Notes: generated by a model from the letters alone, not told the origin. Positions 24,912 to 34,128 are shown, counted from the first letter of the stretch. The stretch is 64,000 bases of DNA from Candidatus Pelagibacter sp. (GCA_028408795.1 JAOOLP010000002.1:1-64000); one strand, 5' to 3'. A program made the numbers and translations.

Positions 24912-26684
24912 ACTTTTTTGTTGTTTCATATCAGACTTTTTTATTCCAGCAACTCTCACTGGTTTTTTCATTGCATCTCGTCTGAAAGGTTCGCCTAATT
25001 CTTGGTTTAAAATTACCTCAATAAATGTTGTGATGCCTTTTTTTTGATCTTCACAAGATTGTTTAATAGCTTTAGTTGTTTCTTCCATAGTTTTAACAGT
25101 AACACCTTTTAAACCACAAGCCGTAGCAACCTTCGAATAACTTAATTCAGGATCTAGTTCTGTTCCTATAAAATTATCGTCGAACCATAAAATAGAATTT
25201 CTTTTTTCTGCTCCCCATTGATAATTTCTAAAAATTACCATTGAAATTGCTGGCCATTCTTTTCGAGCGCACGAACTCATTTCATTCATGCTTATTCCAA
25301 ATGCTCCGTCTCCTGCAAAGCCAATTACGGGAGTATCAGGACAACCAATCTTTGCACCGAGAATTGCAGGAAAACCATACCCACAAGGTCCGAATAATCC
25401 TGGAGCTAGATATTTTCTACCTTTTTCAAACGTTGGATATGCATTTCCTATCGCACAATTGTTTCCAATATCGCTTGATATAATAACGTCTTTTGGCATA
25501 CCTGCTTGTATTGCTCTCCAAGCTTGCCTTGGGGACATTCTATCTTTATCTCTCTCTCTAGCTTCTTTATTCCAAACTGTCCCTGGGTCGTCATCCTCAT
25601 GGTCTAGACTTGATAATTTTTGTAGCCATGCAGATTTTGTCTGGTGAATTAAGTCTTTTCTTTTTTGCCTATCTGTATCACCAGCATTTGACGATAATTT
25701 TGATAATAATTGTTGAGTGACAAGTTTAGCGTCACCACATATTCCTACAGTTACTTTTTTGGTTAATCCAATTCTATCTGAGTTCATATCAACTTGAATT
25801 ATTTTCGCATTTTTTGGCCAATAATCTATTCCGTAACCAGGTAAAGTAGAAAAAGGATTTAATCTTGTTCCTAAAGCAAGAACTACATCAGCTTTAGCTA
25901 TTAATTCCATTCCAGCTTTTGAACCATTGTAACCTAAGGGTCCAACAGCTAAAGGGTGGCTTCCAGGAAAACTATCATTATGTTGGTAACCTGAACAAAC
26001 TGGTGAGTCTAATTTTTCTGCTAATTTAACACAGTCTTCGATTGCACCTCCAATTACAACTCCTGCGCCTGAGAGAATGACAGGAAATTTTGCATCTGAA
26101 AGTAATTTTGCCGCCTTTTCAATCGCCTCTGCTCCCCCTGCTTGTCTTTCCAATCTCACTATGGGAGGTAAATCAATATCAATCACTTGTGTCCAATAAT
26201 CTCTGGGAACATTTATTTGTGCTGGAGCAGATCCTCTTATAGCTTTTTCTATAACCCTATTTAATACTTCAGCCATTCTAGATGGATCTCTTACTTCCTC
26301 TTGATAACAAACCATATCTTTAAACAAATTCATCTGCTCAACCTCCTGGAATCCTCCCTGACCCATTGTCTTGTTAGCAGCTTGTGGTGTAACTAAAAGT
26401 AGTGGAGTATGATTCCAATAAGCAGTTTTAATTGGAGTTACTAAACCTGTAATCCCTGGACCATTCTGGGCAATAACCATAGACATTTTTCCAGTCGCTC
26501 TTGTGTAACCATCAGCTATTAATCCACCATTAGTCTCGTGAGCAACATCCCAGAACGTGATACCAGCATCAGGAAAAATATCAGAGATTGGCATAAAAGC
26601 AGACCCTATTATTCCAAATGCGTGTTCTATACCATGCATTTGTAAAACTTTTACAAAAGCTTCCTCTGTTGTCATTTTTGCCAT
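24903..26684 (-). CDS. xsc: Sulfoacetaldehyde acetyltransferase
   Basis: 593 residues, full length for Xsc. It is a thiamine-diphosphate enzyme: the activating Glu is in DVAHETNGGLIADGYTRATG (near residue 50), and the TPP/metal motif is GDGAFGISMNEMSSC (GDG near 457). Xsc-type details include MGQGGFQEVEQMNLFKDMV and QINVPRDYWTQ. It turns sulfoacetaldehyde and phosphate into acetyl phosphate and sulfite. Acetolactate synthase is a relative, but the above stretches and the neighbourhood (tau, suy, apr genes) favour Xsc. It is divergent from suyAB across 72 bp. Confidence 0.93.
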   Translation of the reverse strand: MAKMTTEEAFVKVLQMHGIEHAFGIIGSAFMPISDIFPDAGITFWDVAHETNGGLIADGYTRATGKMSMVIAQNGPGITGLVTPIKTAYWNHTPLLLVTPQAANKTMGQGGFQEVEQMNLFKDMVCYQEEVRDPSRMAEVLNRVIEKAIRGSAPAQINVPRDYWTQVIDIDLPPIVRLERQAGGAEAIEKAAKLLSDAKFPVILSGAGVVIGGAIEDCVKLAEKLDSPVCSGYQHNDSFPGSHPLAVGPLGYNGSKAGMELIAKADVVLALGTRLNPFSTLPGYGIDYWPKNAKIIQVDMNSDRIGLTKKVTVGICGDAKLVTQQLLSKLSSNAGDTDRQKRKDLIHQTKSAWLQKLSSLDHEDDDPGTVWNKEARERDKDRMSPRQAWRAIQAGMPKDVIISSDIGNNCAIGNAYPTFEKGRKYLAPGLFGPCGYGFPAILGAKIGCPDTPVIGFAGDGAFGISMNEMSSCARKEWPAISMVIFRNYQWGAEKRNSILWFDDNFIGTELDPELSYSKVATACGLKGVTVKTMEETTKAIKQSCEDQKKGITTFIEVILNQELGEPFRRDAMKKPVRVAGIKKSDMKQQKSLI

Positions 26685-26756
26685 AGAATTCCTTTAAAAT
26701 AATTTAAATCACTCTTTAAATATATCAAAATTTAGTCTATATCCATTAAATATTTT

Positions 26757-27044
26757 ATGTCACAGCCAGACCTTATTATCCACGACGAAAAAGACAACGT
26801 TGGAGTTGTAGTTATTGAAAAGACTAAAAAAGGTCAAGAATGCAACGCCTGGATCATTGAGAATGATAAAACTGTTAAAGTAAATTCAACAAATGAAGTG
26901 CCTTTAGGCCATAAAATTGCTCTCCAAGATCTAAAAGAGGGTGATACTATTTTAAAATATGGTCATGATATAGGTAAAGTTGTTAAATCTATTAAAAAAG
27001 GTGATCATGTTCATGTTCACAATGTAAAAACAAAGAAATGGTAA
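26757..27044 (+). CDS. suyA: (R)-sulfolactate sulfo-lyase, small subunit
   Basis: 95 residues of the SAF-domain small subunit of the altronate/sulfolactate lyase family (TRTRVxxxx-like pattern is reduced here; visible are [20 protein letters not shown] and a C-terminal [11 protein letters not shown]). The size matches the roughly 8-10 kDa SuyA. The partner gene starts 5 bp downstream. With SuyB it cleaves (R)-sulfolactate to pyruvate and sulfite in the cytoplasm. Sequence alone would also allow altronate dehydratase N-terminal domain; the split gene and island context favour SuyA. Confidence 0.82.
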   Translation: MSQPDLIIHDEKDNVGVVVIEKTKKGQECNAWIIENDKTVKVNSTNEVPLGHKIALQDLKEGDTILKYGHDIGKVVKSIKKGDHVHVHNVKTKKW

Positions 27045-27048
27045 TCTA

Positions 27049-28215
27049 ATGGAAATTCCAAAAAGTTTTTTAGGATATAAAAGAGAAAATGGTCGAGCGG
27101 GAACAAGAAACCACGTAATAATACTTCCAGTAGATGATATATCAAACGCCTGTGCGGAAGCTGTTGCAAATAATATTAAAGGTACTATTGCCTTACCTCA
27201 CTCATATGGAAGACTGCAATTCGGTGCGGACTTAGAATTACATTTTAGAACGATGATTGGAACTGGTAAGAACCCAAATGTAGCTGCAGTAATAGTAATT
27301 GGGATTGAGCCTAAATGGACAAAAAGAATTGTTGATGAAATTGCTAAAACAGGAAAACCTGTTGAAGGTTTTCATATTGAAAGAACAGGTGATATTGGAA
27401 CAATCATGAAAGCTTCTAAAAAAGCTCAAGAATTTTCACAGTGGGCTTCGGAAAAACAAAGAGAAGAATGTCCATTAAGTGATTTATGGATTTCGGTAAA
27501 GTGTGGAGAATCTGATACTACATCAGGGTTGGCATCAAATCCTACAGTTGGAAATCTTATGGAAAAATTAGAGCCCTTTGGAGTCCATTTGTGTTTTGGA
27601 GAAACTTCAGAGCTCACAGGTGCTGAAACAGTTTGTGCAGCTAGAGGAGCAACTCCTGAAGCTAAAGAAAAGTTTATGAAAACTTGGAGTTCTTATAATG
27701 ATTTTATTTTAAAAGAAGCAACAAACGATCTTTCAGAGAGTCAACCAACAGCTGGAAATATAGCCGGAGGGTTAACTACAATAGAGGAAAAAGCTTTTGG
27801 AAATTTTCAAAAAATTGGAAATTTGAAATTTATAGACGTACTAGAACCAGCTGAGGAGCCAAAAAAAGGTAAAGGTTTATATTTCATGGATACGTCATCA
27901 GCTGCCGCAGAGTGCGTTACATTGCAAGCAGCTGGTGGATTTAATATCCATTTATTTCCTACTGGACAAGGAAATATTATAGGAAACCCTATTGAGCCAG
28001 TTGTAAAACTTACTGCAAATCCCTTAACAGCAAAATTAATGAAGGAGCACGTAGACTGTGATGTATCTAAAATTCTTTCAAGAGAAATGAATTTATCTCA
28101 AGCCGGGGATGAGTTAATTAAAACAATGTTAAGAGTAGCTAATGGAAGATTAACTTGTGCAGAAGCTTTAGGTCATAGAGAATTTGTTATGACAAAACTT
28201 TACAGAAGCGCTTAA
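27049..28215 (+). CDS. suyB: (R)-sulfolactate sulfo-lyase, large subunit
   Basis: 388 residues (about 42 kDa), matching SuyB. The UxaA-family opening [20 protein letters not shown], the segment [20 protein letters not shown] near 150, the conserved cysteines there, and [18 protein letters not shown] near 185 are present. The family eliminates water or, in SuyB, sulfite from a hydroxy acid using an iron centre. It completes the route DHPS to sulfolactate to pyruvate plus sulfite. It converges with the TauE-family exporter gene with 2 bp between stops. Confidence 0.85.
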   Translation: MEIPKSFLGYKRENGRAGTRNHVIILPVDDISNACAEAVANNIKGTIALPHSYGRLQFGADLELHFRTMIGTGKNPNVAAVIVIGIEPKWTKRIVDEIAKTGKPVEGFHIERTGDIGTIMKASKKAQEFSQWASEKQREECPLSDLWISVKCGESDTTSGLASNPTVGNLMEKLEPFGVHLCFGETSELTGAETVCAARGATPEAKEKFMKTWSSYNDFILKEATNDLSESQPTAGNIAGGLTTIEEKAFGNFQKIGNLKFIDVLEPAEEPKKGKGLYFMDTSSAAAECVTLQAAGGFNIHLFPTGQGNIIGNPIEPVVKLTANPLTAKLMKEHVDCDVSKILSREMNLSQAGDELIKTMLRVANGRLTCAEALGHREFVMTKLYRSA

Positions 28216-28217
28216 AC

Positions 28218-29351
28218 TTATTTTTCTGGAAATTTAATTTCTTCTTTTTTAGGTTCTTCTTTTTTTCTAAAATCACTTAATAACTTTCTAATTACTGGAC
28301 TTAAAATCTTTCTTGCAAAAGCAGCAAGTGCACCTAAAGAAATAGCTAATAGAATTGCTAATGCACCATATAAAAATGGGACGTCATTTGAAAATTTTAC
28401 AGTGAATTCTGCTAAGGCGTTTAGATCGGGATTAATAGTTTGATTTCCATTAGATATATTTGATTTGTCTCTAAAAAAGGAGTCATATCCTATGGCTATA
28501 GAAACTGATAATAACAACATGGCAAATAGGGATTTTAACTCTGTGCTATCTAAAAATTGTCCTAACTTTTGTCCTAACTGAACACCTACAATTGATCCTA
28601 AAATTAAAGGAATAACTAAAAATAAGTCTATCGAACCATAGTTGAATGCATGAAGAATTGTAACTATTGCGCTTATGAAAATTGTTACAAATAAAGAAGT
28701 CCCTGGTATTAATTTAATTGGCATACCTACTATATAAATCATTGCTGGAACCATTAAAAAAGCACCTCCTATACCCATCATAGATGCAACAAAACCTACC
28801 ACCAAGCCTAAAAATATAGGTACAATGGCGCTTTCATATAACTTTGATTTATGAAAACGCATTCTTAAAGGTAAACCTTGTAACCAGTTATGGTCGTGTA
28901 ATTTTTGTTTTATTAAAACTTTCTTTTTTTGAAGATTTTTTTCTTTAATTCCCTCGATTAGCATTAAAGTTCCTACTATCGCTAGTAAGTACATGTACAA
29001 AAGCGAGATAATCAAACTGATTTTTCCTATCTCTGAAAAATAAGAAAAAGTTGTAATCCCTATGATAGTTCCCACGACACCACCAGAAACTATTAATAAT
29101 CCCATTTTGTAATCTAAAGTATTTTTATACCAATGAGTTAGAGATCCAGAAACAGATGTTGCTAATATATTATTTACCTCATTTGGTACTGCATAAACCG
29201 GTGGGATCCCCATGAAAATCAAAAAAGGTGTCATAAGAAAACCACCTCCCACTCCAAATAGACCTGAAAGAACTCCCACTGCCAAACTTAAGAAAAGTAA
29301 TAAAAAGATATCTACATTTACTTGAGCTATCGGTAGGTAAATATCTAGCAT
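28218..29351 (-). CDS. tauE: TauE/SafE-family sulfite/anion exporter
   Basis: 377 residues, about eight to nine membrane helices. The family hallmarks are repeated: GVLSGLFGVGGGFLMTPFLI near residue 23 and VASMMGIGGAFLMVPAMIYI near 190, plus VGVQLGQKLG. The C-terminal tail is charged (KKEEPKKEEIKFPEK). TauE/SafE proteins often accompany sulfonate pathways and are proposed to export sulfite. Here the gene stands between suyB and aprA, the expected place for sulfite handling. Direction and substrate are inferred. Confidence 0.85.
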   Translation of the reverse strand: MLDIYLPIAQVNVDIFLLLFLSLAVGVLSGLFGVGGGFLMTPFLIFMGIPPVYAVPNEVNNILATSVSGSLTHWYKNTLDYKMGLLIVSGGVVGTIIGITTFSYFSEIGKISLIISLLYMYLLAIVGTLMLIEGIKEKNLQKKKVLIKQKLHDHNWLQGLPLRMRFHKSKLYESAIVPIFLGLVVGFVASMMGIGGAFLMVPAMIYIVGMPIKLIPGTSLFVTIFISAIVTILHAFNYGSIDLFLVIPLILGSIVGVQLGQKLGQFLDSTELKSLFAMLLLSVSIAIGYDSFFRDKSNISNGNQTINPDLNALAEFTVKFSNDVPFLYGALAILLAISLGALAAFARKILSPVIRKLLSDFRKKEEPKKEEIKFPEK

Positions 29352-29387
29352 ACTTCTAAGTATGCTCGAAAGTAGATATTGTCAATC

Positions 29388-29738
29388 TTAATAAATAGTA
29401 GCTCCAAATACTTTAACCATGTCTCCTTCCACTCCTAAGACTAATCTTCCTAAAAATTCACCAGTTAAAGTGTTACTTTTTTGTTTATAAAGCACAGTAA
29501 TAAATTTATCTCTTCGTATACAGCCTAGAACTTCTTGCTTCTCAGACAGGCTAGTAAGAAGTTTGTTGCTTGCCCATTGCTTTCCAAGTTCGACCTCGTT
29601 TGCGCCATAAAGCATCTGCGAGGAAAAATCTTTAGTAAATCCACCATAATCTTTAATGTTTGAGGACTTCACTAAATTAGACCAAATAGGACTAGCAATC
29701 TTAATGATTTCCTCATCACTTTTTTCCATCAAGTCCAT
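29388..29738 (-). CDS. Hypothetical cytosolic protein downstream of aprA
   Basis: 116 residues with a helical N-terminal half (SPIWSNLVKSSNIKDYGGFT) and a strand-rich C-terminal half (FITVLYKQKSNTLTGEFLGR, VLGVEGDMVKVFGATIY). It looks like a small ligand-binding or cystatin/NTF2-like fold. I recognise no family. It starts 10 bp after aprA on the same strand, so it is probably the last gene of the apr operon and may serve the enzyme. Confidence 0.6.
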   Translation of the reverse strand: MDLMEKSDEEIIKIASPIWSNLVKSSNIKDYGGFTKDFSSQMLYGANEVELGKQWASNKLLTSLSEKQEVLGCIRRDKFITVLYKQKSNTLTGEFLGRLVLGVEGDMVKVFGATIY

Positions 29739-29748
29739 TTAAAGAATT

Positions 29749-31608
29749 TTATGAAGCTTTCTTTTCTTTTTTGTCACCTACAATGTGATAAACAGGCATT
29801 TTCTCCATTGTAAATTTACCGGTCTTCGGGTCTCTTCTGGAAACTGTTAAACAATGCCAGTTTTCATCATCTAATTTTAGTTTATCGCCTCTATAGTAAT
29901 AACCAGGCCAACGAGTTTCCTCTCTAAATAATGTATGCTCTGTAACACATTGGGAAGTTAAAGTTCTATGTTTAAGCTCCCAAGCCCTCATCAATTGGTG
30001 ATAGTCTTCAGCACCAACATTTTCTAAATCTTCTTGTAACCAGTCTAAAAGTTCTAAACCTTTTTTAAGAAGATTGTCATTAGTCATATAATTAGCAGTG
30101 ATACCACCAACATATTCGTCCATAATTTTTTGAAGTCTTTGTAATCCTTGAATTGGCGAAATATAGCTCGGTGAAACTGTTCCTCCAGTTATTTCGTTTC
30201 TTCCTACAGTATAGTTTTCTAAAGGTTTGTATATTGTTTCCTTTAAATTATTACATTGTTTATCTGAAACATTTAAATTTTCTGCTTTTTTATCTTCTAT
30301 ATATTTTACCGCCGCTTTAGCTGCTAATCTACCTTCAGTAAATGATCCTGAAGAAAACTTATGTGCACTTCCTCCGACTGTATCTCCTGCTCCAAATAAA
30401 CCTTGTACTGTTGTCATTCTGTTGTAACCCCAGAAGTATTCAGGTGGAGCAATATCCTCTGGTCCACTAACCCAAGCTCCCGAACAAGTAGCATGAGATC
30501 CCATTACATAAGGTTCTGATGTAGTTAATTCTGGATTTGTATATTTTGGATCAATATTTTGAGATGCCCAAACGACAGCTTGACCTACAGTCATTCCTAA
30601 AAAGTTTTCCCAACCAACAGTTTCTAAATGTGGGTCTTGAAACGCTTCTTTTGTAACCATGTGGATTGGTCCACCGCCAGCCATTACTTCTTGAATAAAA
30701 GCGTGATTTCTCAAACAAGTGGGTGTTGGATGATGATCTATATACTCTCCAACTAATTCTTTAGTTTTGTCATACCATTTCTTTTCATAATTTTCTCCAT
30801 TGGCATTTTGTGTATAAGTTTTTAAATGTAAAAAATACGCACCCACTGGACCGTACCCATCTTTAAATCTACAAAGTACAATTCTATTTTCCATTTGAGT
30901 CATTTTTGCACCAACAGCTATTGGTAATGCATAAGCTGAACCATTGCTCCAAGGCGCGTACCAAGTTCTTCCCATACCTTCTCCAACTGCTCTAGGTTTA
31001 AAAATATGTGAAGCACCGCCTGCAGCGACTATAACTGTTTTAGCTTTGAATACGTGATAATCTCCTGTTCTCATATTAAACCCTACTGCCCCACCTACTC
31101 TATTTTCCTCATTCTCATCCATTAATAAGTGGGTAACCATAATTCTGTTGTAAATTTTATCCGCAGATTTTTTAGCAGCTTCTGCTACGATAGGTTTATA
31201 GCTTTCACCATGTATCATTATTTGCCACTTACCTTCTCTCTGATATCTACCAGTCTTTTTATCTTTCATCATTGGTAGTCCCCATTCATCAAACATATGA
31301 ACAGTTGAGTCAACGTGGCGTGCCATATCATATCCTAAATCTTCACGCACAAGTCCCATTAAATCATTTCTTGCGTATCTTACATGGTCCTCTGGCTGAT
31401 TTTCATTCCATCTCATACCCATGTAACAATTGATAGCGTAAAGTCCCTGAGCGACTGCACCACTTCTATCTATATTTGCTTTCTCCACACAAATGATTTT
31501 TAAATCTCTTCCCCAATGTCGTGCTTCGAACGTGGCGCCTGTTCCAGCCATTCCACCACCAACAACTAAAACGTCACAACTTTCATGAACTGTTTTATTT
31601 TTAGGCAT
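29749..31608 (-). CDS. aprA: Adenylylsulfate (APS) reductase, alpha subunit
   Basis: 619 residues. The FAD-binding fold opens with CDVLVVGGGMAGTGATFEA (about 12-30). AprA-type stretches include AVAQGLYAINCYMG, GPEDIAPPEYFWGYNRMTTV and GLFGAGDTVGGSAHKFSSG. APS reductase interconverts APS and sulfite plus AMP. In a heterotroph with Xsc and SuyAB the direction is sulfite oxidation, as proposed for Pelagibacter and sulfur oxidisers. The start codon overlaps the aprB stop by one base. No reductive partners (DsrAB, QmoABC) are seen. Confidence 0.95.
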   Translation of the reverse strand: MPKNKTVHESCDVLVVGGGMAGTGATFEARHWGRDLKIICVEKANIDRSGAVAQGLYAINCYMGMRWNENQPEDHVRYARNDLMGLVREDLGYDMARHVDSTVHMFDEWGLPMMKDKKTGRYQREGKWQIMIHGESYKPIVAEAAKKSADKIYNRIMVTHLLMDENEENRVGGAVGFNMRTGDYHVFKAKTVIVAAGGASHIFKPRAVGEGMGRTWYAPWSNGSAYALPIAVGAKMTQMENRIVLCRFKDGYGPVGAYFLHLKTYTQNANGENYEKKWYDKTKELVGEYIDHHPTPTCLRNHAFIQEVMAGGGPIHMVTKEAFQDPHLETVGWENFLGMTVGQAVVWASQNIDPKYTNPELTTSEPYVMGSHATCSGAWVSGPEDIAPPEYFWGYNRMTTVQGLFGAGDTVGGSAHKFSSGSFTEGRLAAKAAVKYIEDKKAENLNVSDKQCNNLKETIYKPLENYTVGRNEITGGTVSPSYISPIQGLQRLQKIMDEYVGGITANYMTNDNLLKKGLELLDWLQEDLENVGAEDYHQLMRAWELKHRTLTSQCVTEHTLFREETRWPGYYYRGDKLKLDDENWHCLTVSRRDPKTGKFTMEKMPVYHIVGDKKEKKAS

Positions 31609-32078
31609 TAGTAATAAACACCTTTTTTAAATGAGTCTTTACTAATTGTTGGTAAATCTTTTTTTGTATCCAAACCTTCAGGCTCAGAATACAAAACTTG
31701 TGAGTTCATTTCTCCCTGTCTGGGTTTGTCACCGTCAGCTAACTTTGGAATAAATTTTCCCCATGGTTTAGTGGTAATAGGTGAAACAAAATCTTTTTCT
31801 GTTCCGTTTCTAAACTTAATCTTCCAAGAAATAGTTCCTTTTTCCTCTTCTCTTCTAACTCTCACACTATGACCCATAGGAGCAAAATCAGCGTAACCTC
31901 TAACGTCTATGGCATGATTAGGACAAGCTTTAACACATGAATAGCATTCCCAACAAAAATTTGGTTCGATATTTTTAGCCCGCCTAATTGTTTCGTCTAT
32001 ATGCATTATATCAGACGGACAGATGTCCACGCAGTGTCCGCAGCCATCACATCTAGTCATGTATACAAAAGTGGACAT
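31608..32078 (-). CDS. aprB: APS reductase, beta (ferredoxin) subunit
   Basis: 156 residues with two four-cysteine iron-sulfur motifs: CDGCGHCVDICPSDIMHI (residues 9-26) and CWECYSCVKACPNHAID (about 42-58). The C-terminal tail (TKKDLPTISKDSFKKGVYY) wraps the alpha subunit in known AprBA structures. It passes electrons from the AprA flavin to the membrane partner. Order aprM, aprB, aprA on the minus strand with short spacing defines one operon. Confidence 0.95.
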   Translation of the reverse strand: MSTFVYMTRCDGCGHCVDICPSDIMHIDETIRRAKNIEPNFCWECYSCVKACPNHAIDVRGYADFAPMGHSVRVRREEEKGTISWKIKFRNGTEKDFVSPITTKPWGKFIPKLADGDKPRQGEMNSQVLYSEPEGLDTKKDLPTISKDSFKKGVYY

Positions 32079-32118
32079 AATTTATTTATTCTCCTTAAAG
32101 TTTCTTATCATAAAATCT

Positions 32119-32910
32119 TTAATAATGCTTAGGTTGTTCTCTTTTAATTCCCAGGCCAAATTGCTCAGGAGCATCAGCAGGTGGTGGCAAATTGTCCCTA
32201 GATCCATCTGCTTCAGCTAAATTCTTTTGAATTGCAGCTCCTGGTTTATAAAACATGTGAGCAAATTTAGACCAGTAAACACCACCAAACAAAATTAAAT
32301 TTGAAATAATATATAAAATCAAAAATAGATAACTAAGCCCAACCAAATCAGAAAATTGTGTGTATGACCAAGCTAAGCCAAAAGTAGCGCAAGCCAATAA
32401 TGCTAAAACAAATAAATCTGCTGTAATAATTCTATACCAAGGATGAGCTTCCGCTGAAACGTCAACTCTTAAAAAGAACCAGAACCAATATCCCCCTAAA
32501 CAAGTCATAAGTGCTCCAACATGCCAAGTTACAGTCACGTAAGAGGGAGCAATGGAACCATCGGTATAATTAAAAATTAAAGCTACTGAAGCAACCCAAA
32601 ATAAAATTGTTCCGTACATACCTAATACATGTGCTAATCTTCTTTTACCCATACCTAGTTCAGAAGTAGTTGCAATATCATGTGCTACTGTTTTTAATAT
32701 TACAGCTGTTTTCTTTCCAGCGCTTAGTTCCGTTTTTGCAGATTTTTTTGCTTTTTTTGCGTTTCTAAAAAAATAAATTACATTTTTTTTGTGAAGCATA
32801 TCTAATCCAGTGCTAACTATGACTAACAGTATCATTGCAATTACAAAGAATTGCATTGATTCAGCAGGTAAAACTAAAGCTAAGTCCGCAAATGGATTAT
32901 TAGTAAACAT
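32119..32910 (-). CDS. aprM: AprM-like membrane anchor/electron acceptor of APS reductase
   Basis: 263 residues with about five to six membrane helices: FFVIAMILLVIVSTGLDML near residue 21, VLGMYGTILFWVASVALIF near 90, a helix with TWHVGALMTCLGGYWFWFF near 125, and two more toward residue 215. Histidines in or near helices could hold haem. It is the first gene of aprMBA. In oxidative systems AprM is proposed to link AprBA to the quinone pool. It lacks the cysteine motifs of QmoC, as expected for AprM. Confidence 0.8.
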   Translation of the reverse strand: MFTNNPFADLALVLPAESMQFFVIAMILLVIVSTGLDMLHKKNVIYFFRNAKKAKKSAKTELSAGKKTAVILKTVAHDIATTSELGMGKRRLAHVLGMYGTILFWVASVALIFNYTDGSIAPSYVTVTWHVGALMTCLGGYWFWFFLRVDVSAEAHPWYRIITADLFVLALLACATFGLAWSYTQFSDLVGLSYLFLILYIISNLILFGGVYWSKFAHMFYKPGAAIQKNLAEADGSRDNLPPPADAPEQFGLGIKREQPKHY

Positions 32911-32979
32911 AATGATTTTCCCTCGAGTTGATTATTTTATATAGGTGATAATTGCAGGTCAAGTGAGAATAGCTCGCAA

Positions 32980-33360
32980 CTATTTGAGTTTTCCCTCTTT
33001 TCTCATTTGTTCTCTAATTTTTGTAGCTGAAATTTGTTGTGTTTTCTCATCAAGAACAATTTCTTCGATCTTATAGCCCACTCCTCTTCCATAGCAAATG
33101 TTTGTAATGTTGGGAACTAAAGTGACTTGAATTCTATTTTTATAATCCTTCAAGGCTTCAAAAATATTTTTTTTTACTGTTTCAAAATCAAAGGGGTTAT
33201 CATCAACTCCTTTTACGTCACGAACCATTATATTTACTTGGCCAGTTTTTTTTAGAATTTCCTCAAAAAGCTTCTGATGGCCTCCATGCCATGGCTGCCA
33301 TCGACCAAGCATCTGTGCTGTCGGGAGTTTATTGTCCCAAACATGATTATCGTTCTTCAT
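32980..33360 (-). CDS. Small nucleotidylyltransferase (HxGH type) upstream of aprMBA
   Basis: 126 residues of the adenylyl/cytidylyltransferase superfamily in single-domain form. The nucleotide motif is GRWQPWHGGHQKLF (about residues 19-32); the second motif, ISATKIR, is near residue 112. Family-specific stretches are VNIMVRDVKGVDDNPF and TLVPNITNICYGRGVGY. The product is unknown. ATP sulfurylase belongs to the same superfamily, and no full-length sat gene is seen in the window, so a role in APS turnover is a possibility, not a finding. It lies 70 bp upstream of aprM on the same strand. Confidence 0.7.
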   Translation of the reverse strand: MKNDNHVWDNKLPTAQMLGRWQPWHGGHQKLFEEILKKTGQVNIMVRDVKGVDDNPFDFETVKKNIFEALKDYKNRIQVTLVPNITNICYGRGVGYKIEEIVLDEKTQQISATKIREQMRKEGKLK

Positions 33361-33385
33361 TATTAATTAGACTTAGTAATTAAAT

Positions 33386-34057
33386 TTAAGCAGCAACTGA
33401 GTCAAGCTTATGCTTAGAAGTCATTCCACTTAAAAAATTCCAAAGATATCTTGCAGTTAAAACTGAAGCTTTTTCTGCTTTTACTTGCTCTTCTTTAGAA
33501 AGTCCATCTAAGAGTTTCTCGCACTCTGCTCTATGAATTACATCTGCAGATTTATGAGCCTCAAAAAATTCTAATCCCTCTTTAGAACTTACTCCGTAGA
33601 ATTTTTTTAATCCCTGAATTTTAGTTTCAGCTATTTCTGGAATTTGTCTTTCATAAGTATACAATGAAGCTAAACCTTCAGCATATGATTTTCTCGCTTG
33701 AGAGAAAAAATTATCTATCATATCTTTAGTAAACCAATCTAATTTAACATTTTCTATTTTTTTCTCATCAGCCCCCAAAGCTTTTGCAAAATTCTTCCAT
33801 AGTTTTGGATGATCACCATCTTTATTTTCTTCATCCTGTAAATTTTCTAAAAGTATTCTTCTTTTTTCAAGATCCTCACAAATAGAATGAGTGGCACTTA
33901 TATATCTCGGAAATGCTTTTACGTGTTGATAATACTGTTCAGCATAATCTTTAATAATTTCTCGAGTTAATTTTCCTTCGTTCCAATAAATTTGATAGAA
34001 CGGATGTTTGAGTAAATGAAACTTATCTAATTTCGCACCTAATTCTTTTGAAAACAT
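33386..34057 (-). CDS. CADD/PqqC-like diiron protein, candidate self-sacrificing pABA synthase
   Basis: 223 residues of the TENA/PqqC/CADD helical fold. The N-terminal LLKHPFYQIYWNEGKLT holds the conserved tyrosines; metal ligands are likely in LQDEENKDGDHP (Glu, His), YTYERQIPEIAETK (Glu) and FFEAHKSADVIHRAE (H-x3-D-x2-H). Chlamydial CADD uses such a centre and its own tyrosine to make p-aminobenzoate. It lies 25 bp upstream of the nucleotidylyltransferase, same strand. Function is transferred from family resemblance. Confidence 0.72.
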   Translation of the reverse strand: MFSKELGAKLDKFHLLKHPFYQIYWNEGKLTREIIKDYAEQYYQHVKAFPRYISATHSICEDLEKRRILLENLQDEENKDGDHPKLWKNFAKALGADEKKIENVKLDWFTKDMIDNFFSQARKSYAEGLASLYTYERQIPEIAETKIQGLKKFYGVSSKEGLEFFEAHKSADVIHRAECEKLLDGLSKEEQVKAEKASVLTARYLWNFLSGMTSKHKLDSVAA

Positions 34058-34093
34058 ATTTTCTCCTCAGTTAATAGTTATGTTTAAACTCTA

Positions 34094-34115
34094 TTAAATT
34101 GAATATTCAATTTAA
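34094..34115. repeat. Perfect 22-bp palindrome upstream of the CADD-like gene
   Basis: The 22 bases are fully self-complementary, with arms TTAAATTGAAT and ATTCAATTTAA and no loop spacer. It lies 37 bp upstream of the CADD-like start, where a dimeric regulator could control that minus-strand transcript. It is also next to two DnaA boxes. Confidence 0.6.
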
Positions 34116-34128
34116 ACAATAAAAACAA

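Noticed and set aside
24903..26684. Acetolactate synthase large subunit
   Set aside because: Xsc-like stretches and lack of an ilvH partner, plus the sulfonate context, argue against it.
27049..28215. Altronate/galactarate dehydratase
   Set aside because: The separate 95-residue partner, the size, and the neighbours (xsc, tauE, apr) fit SuyAB; no uronate genes are present.
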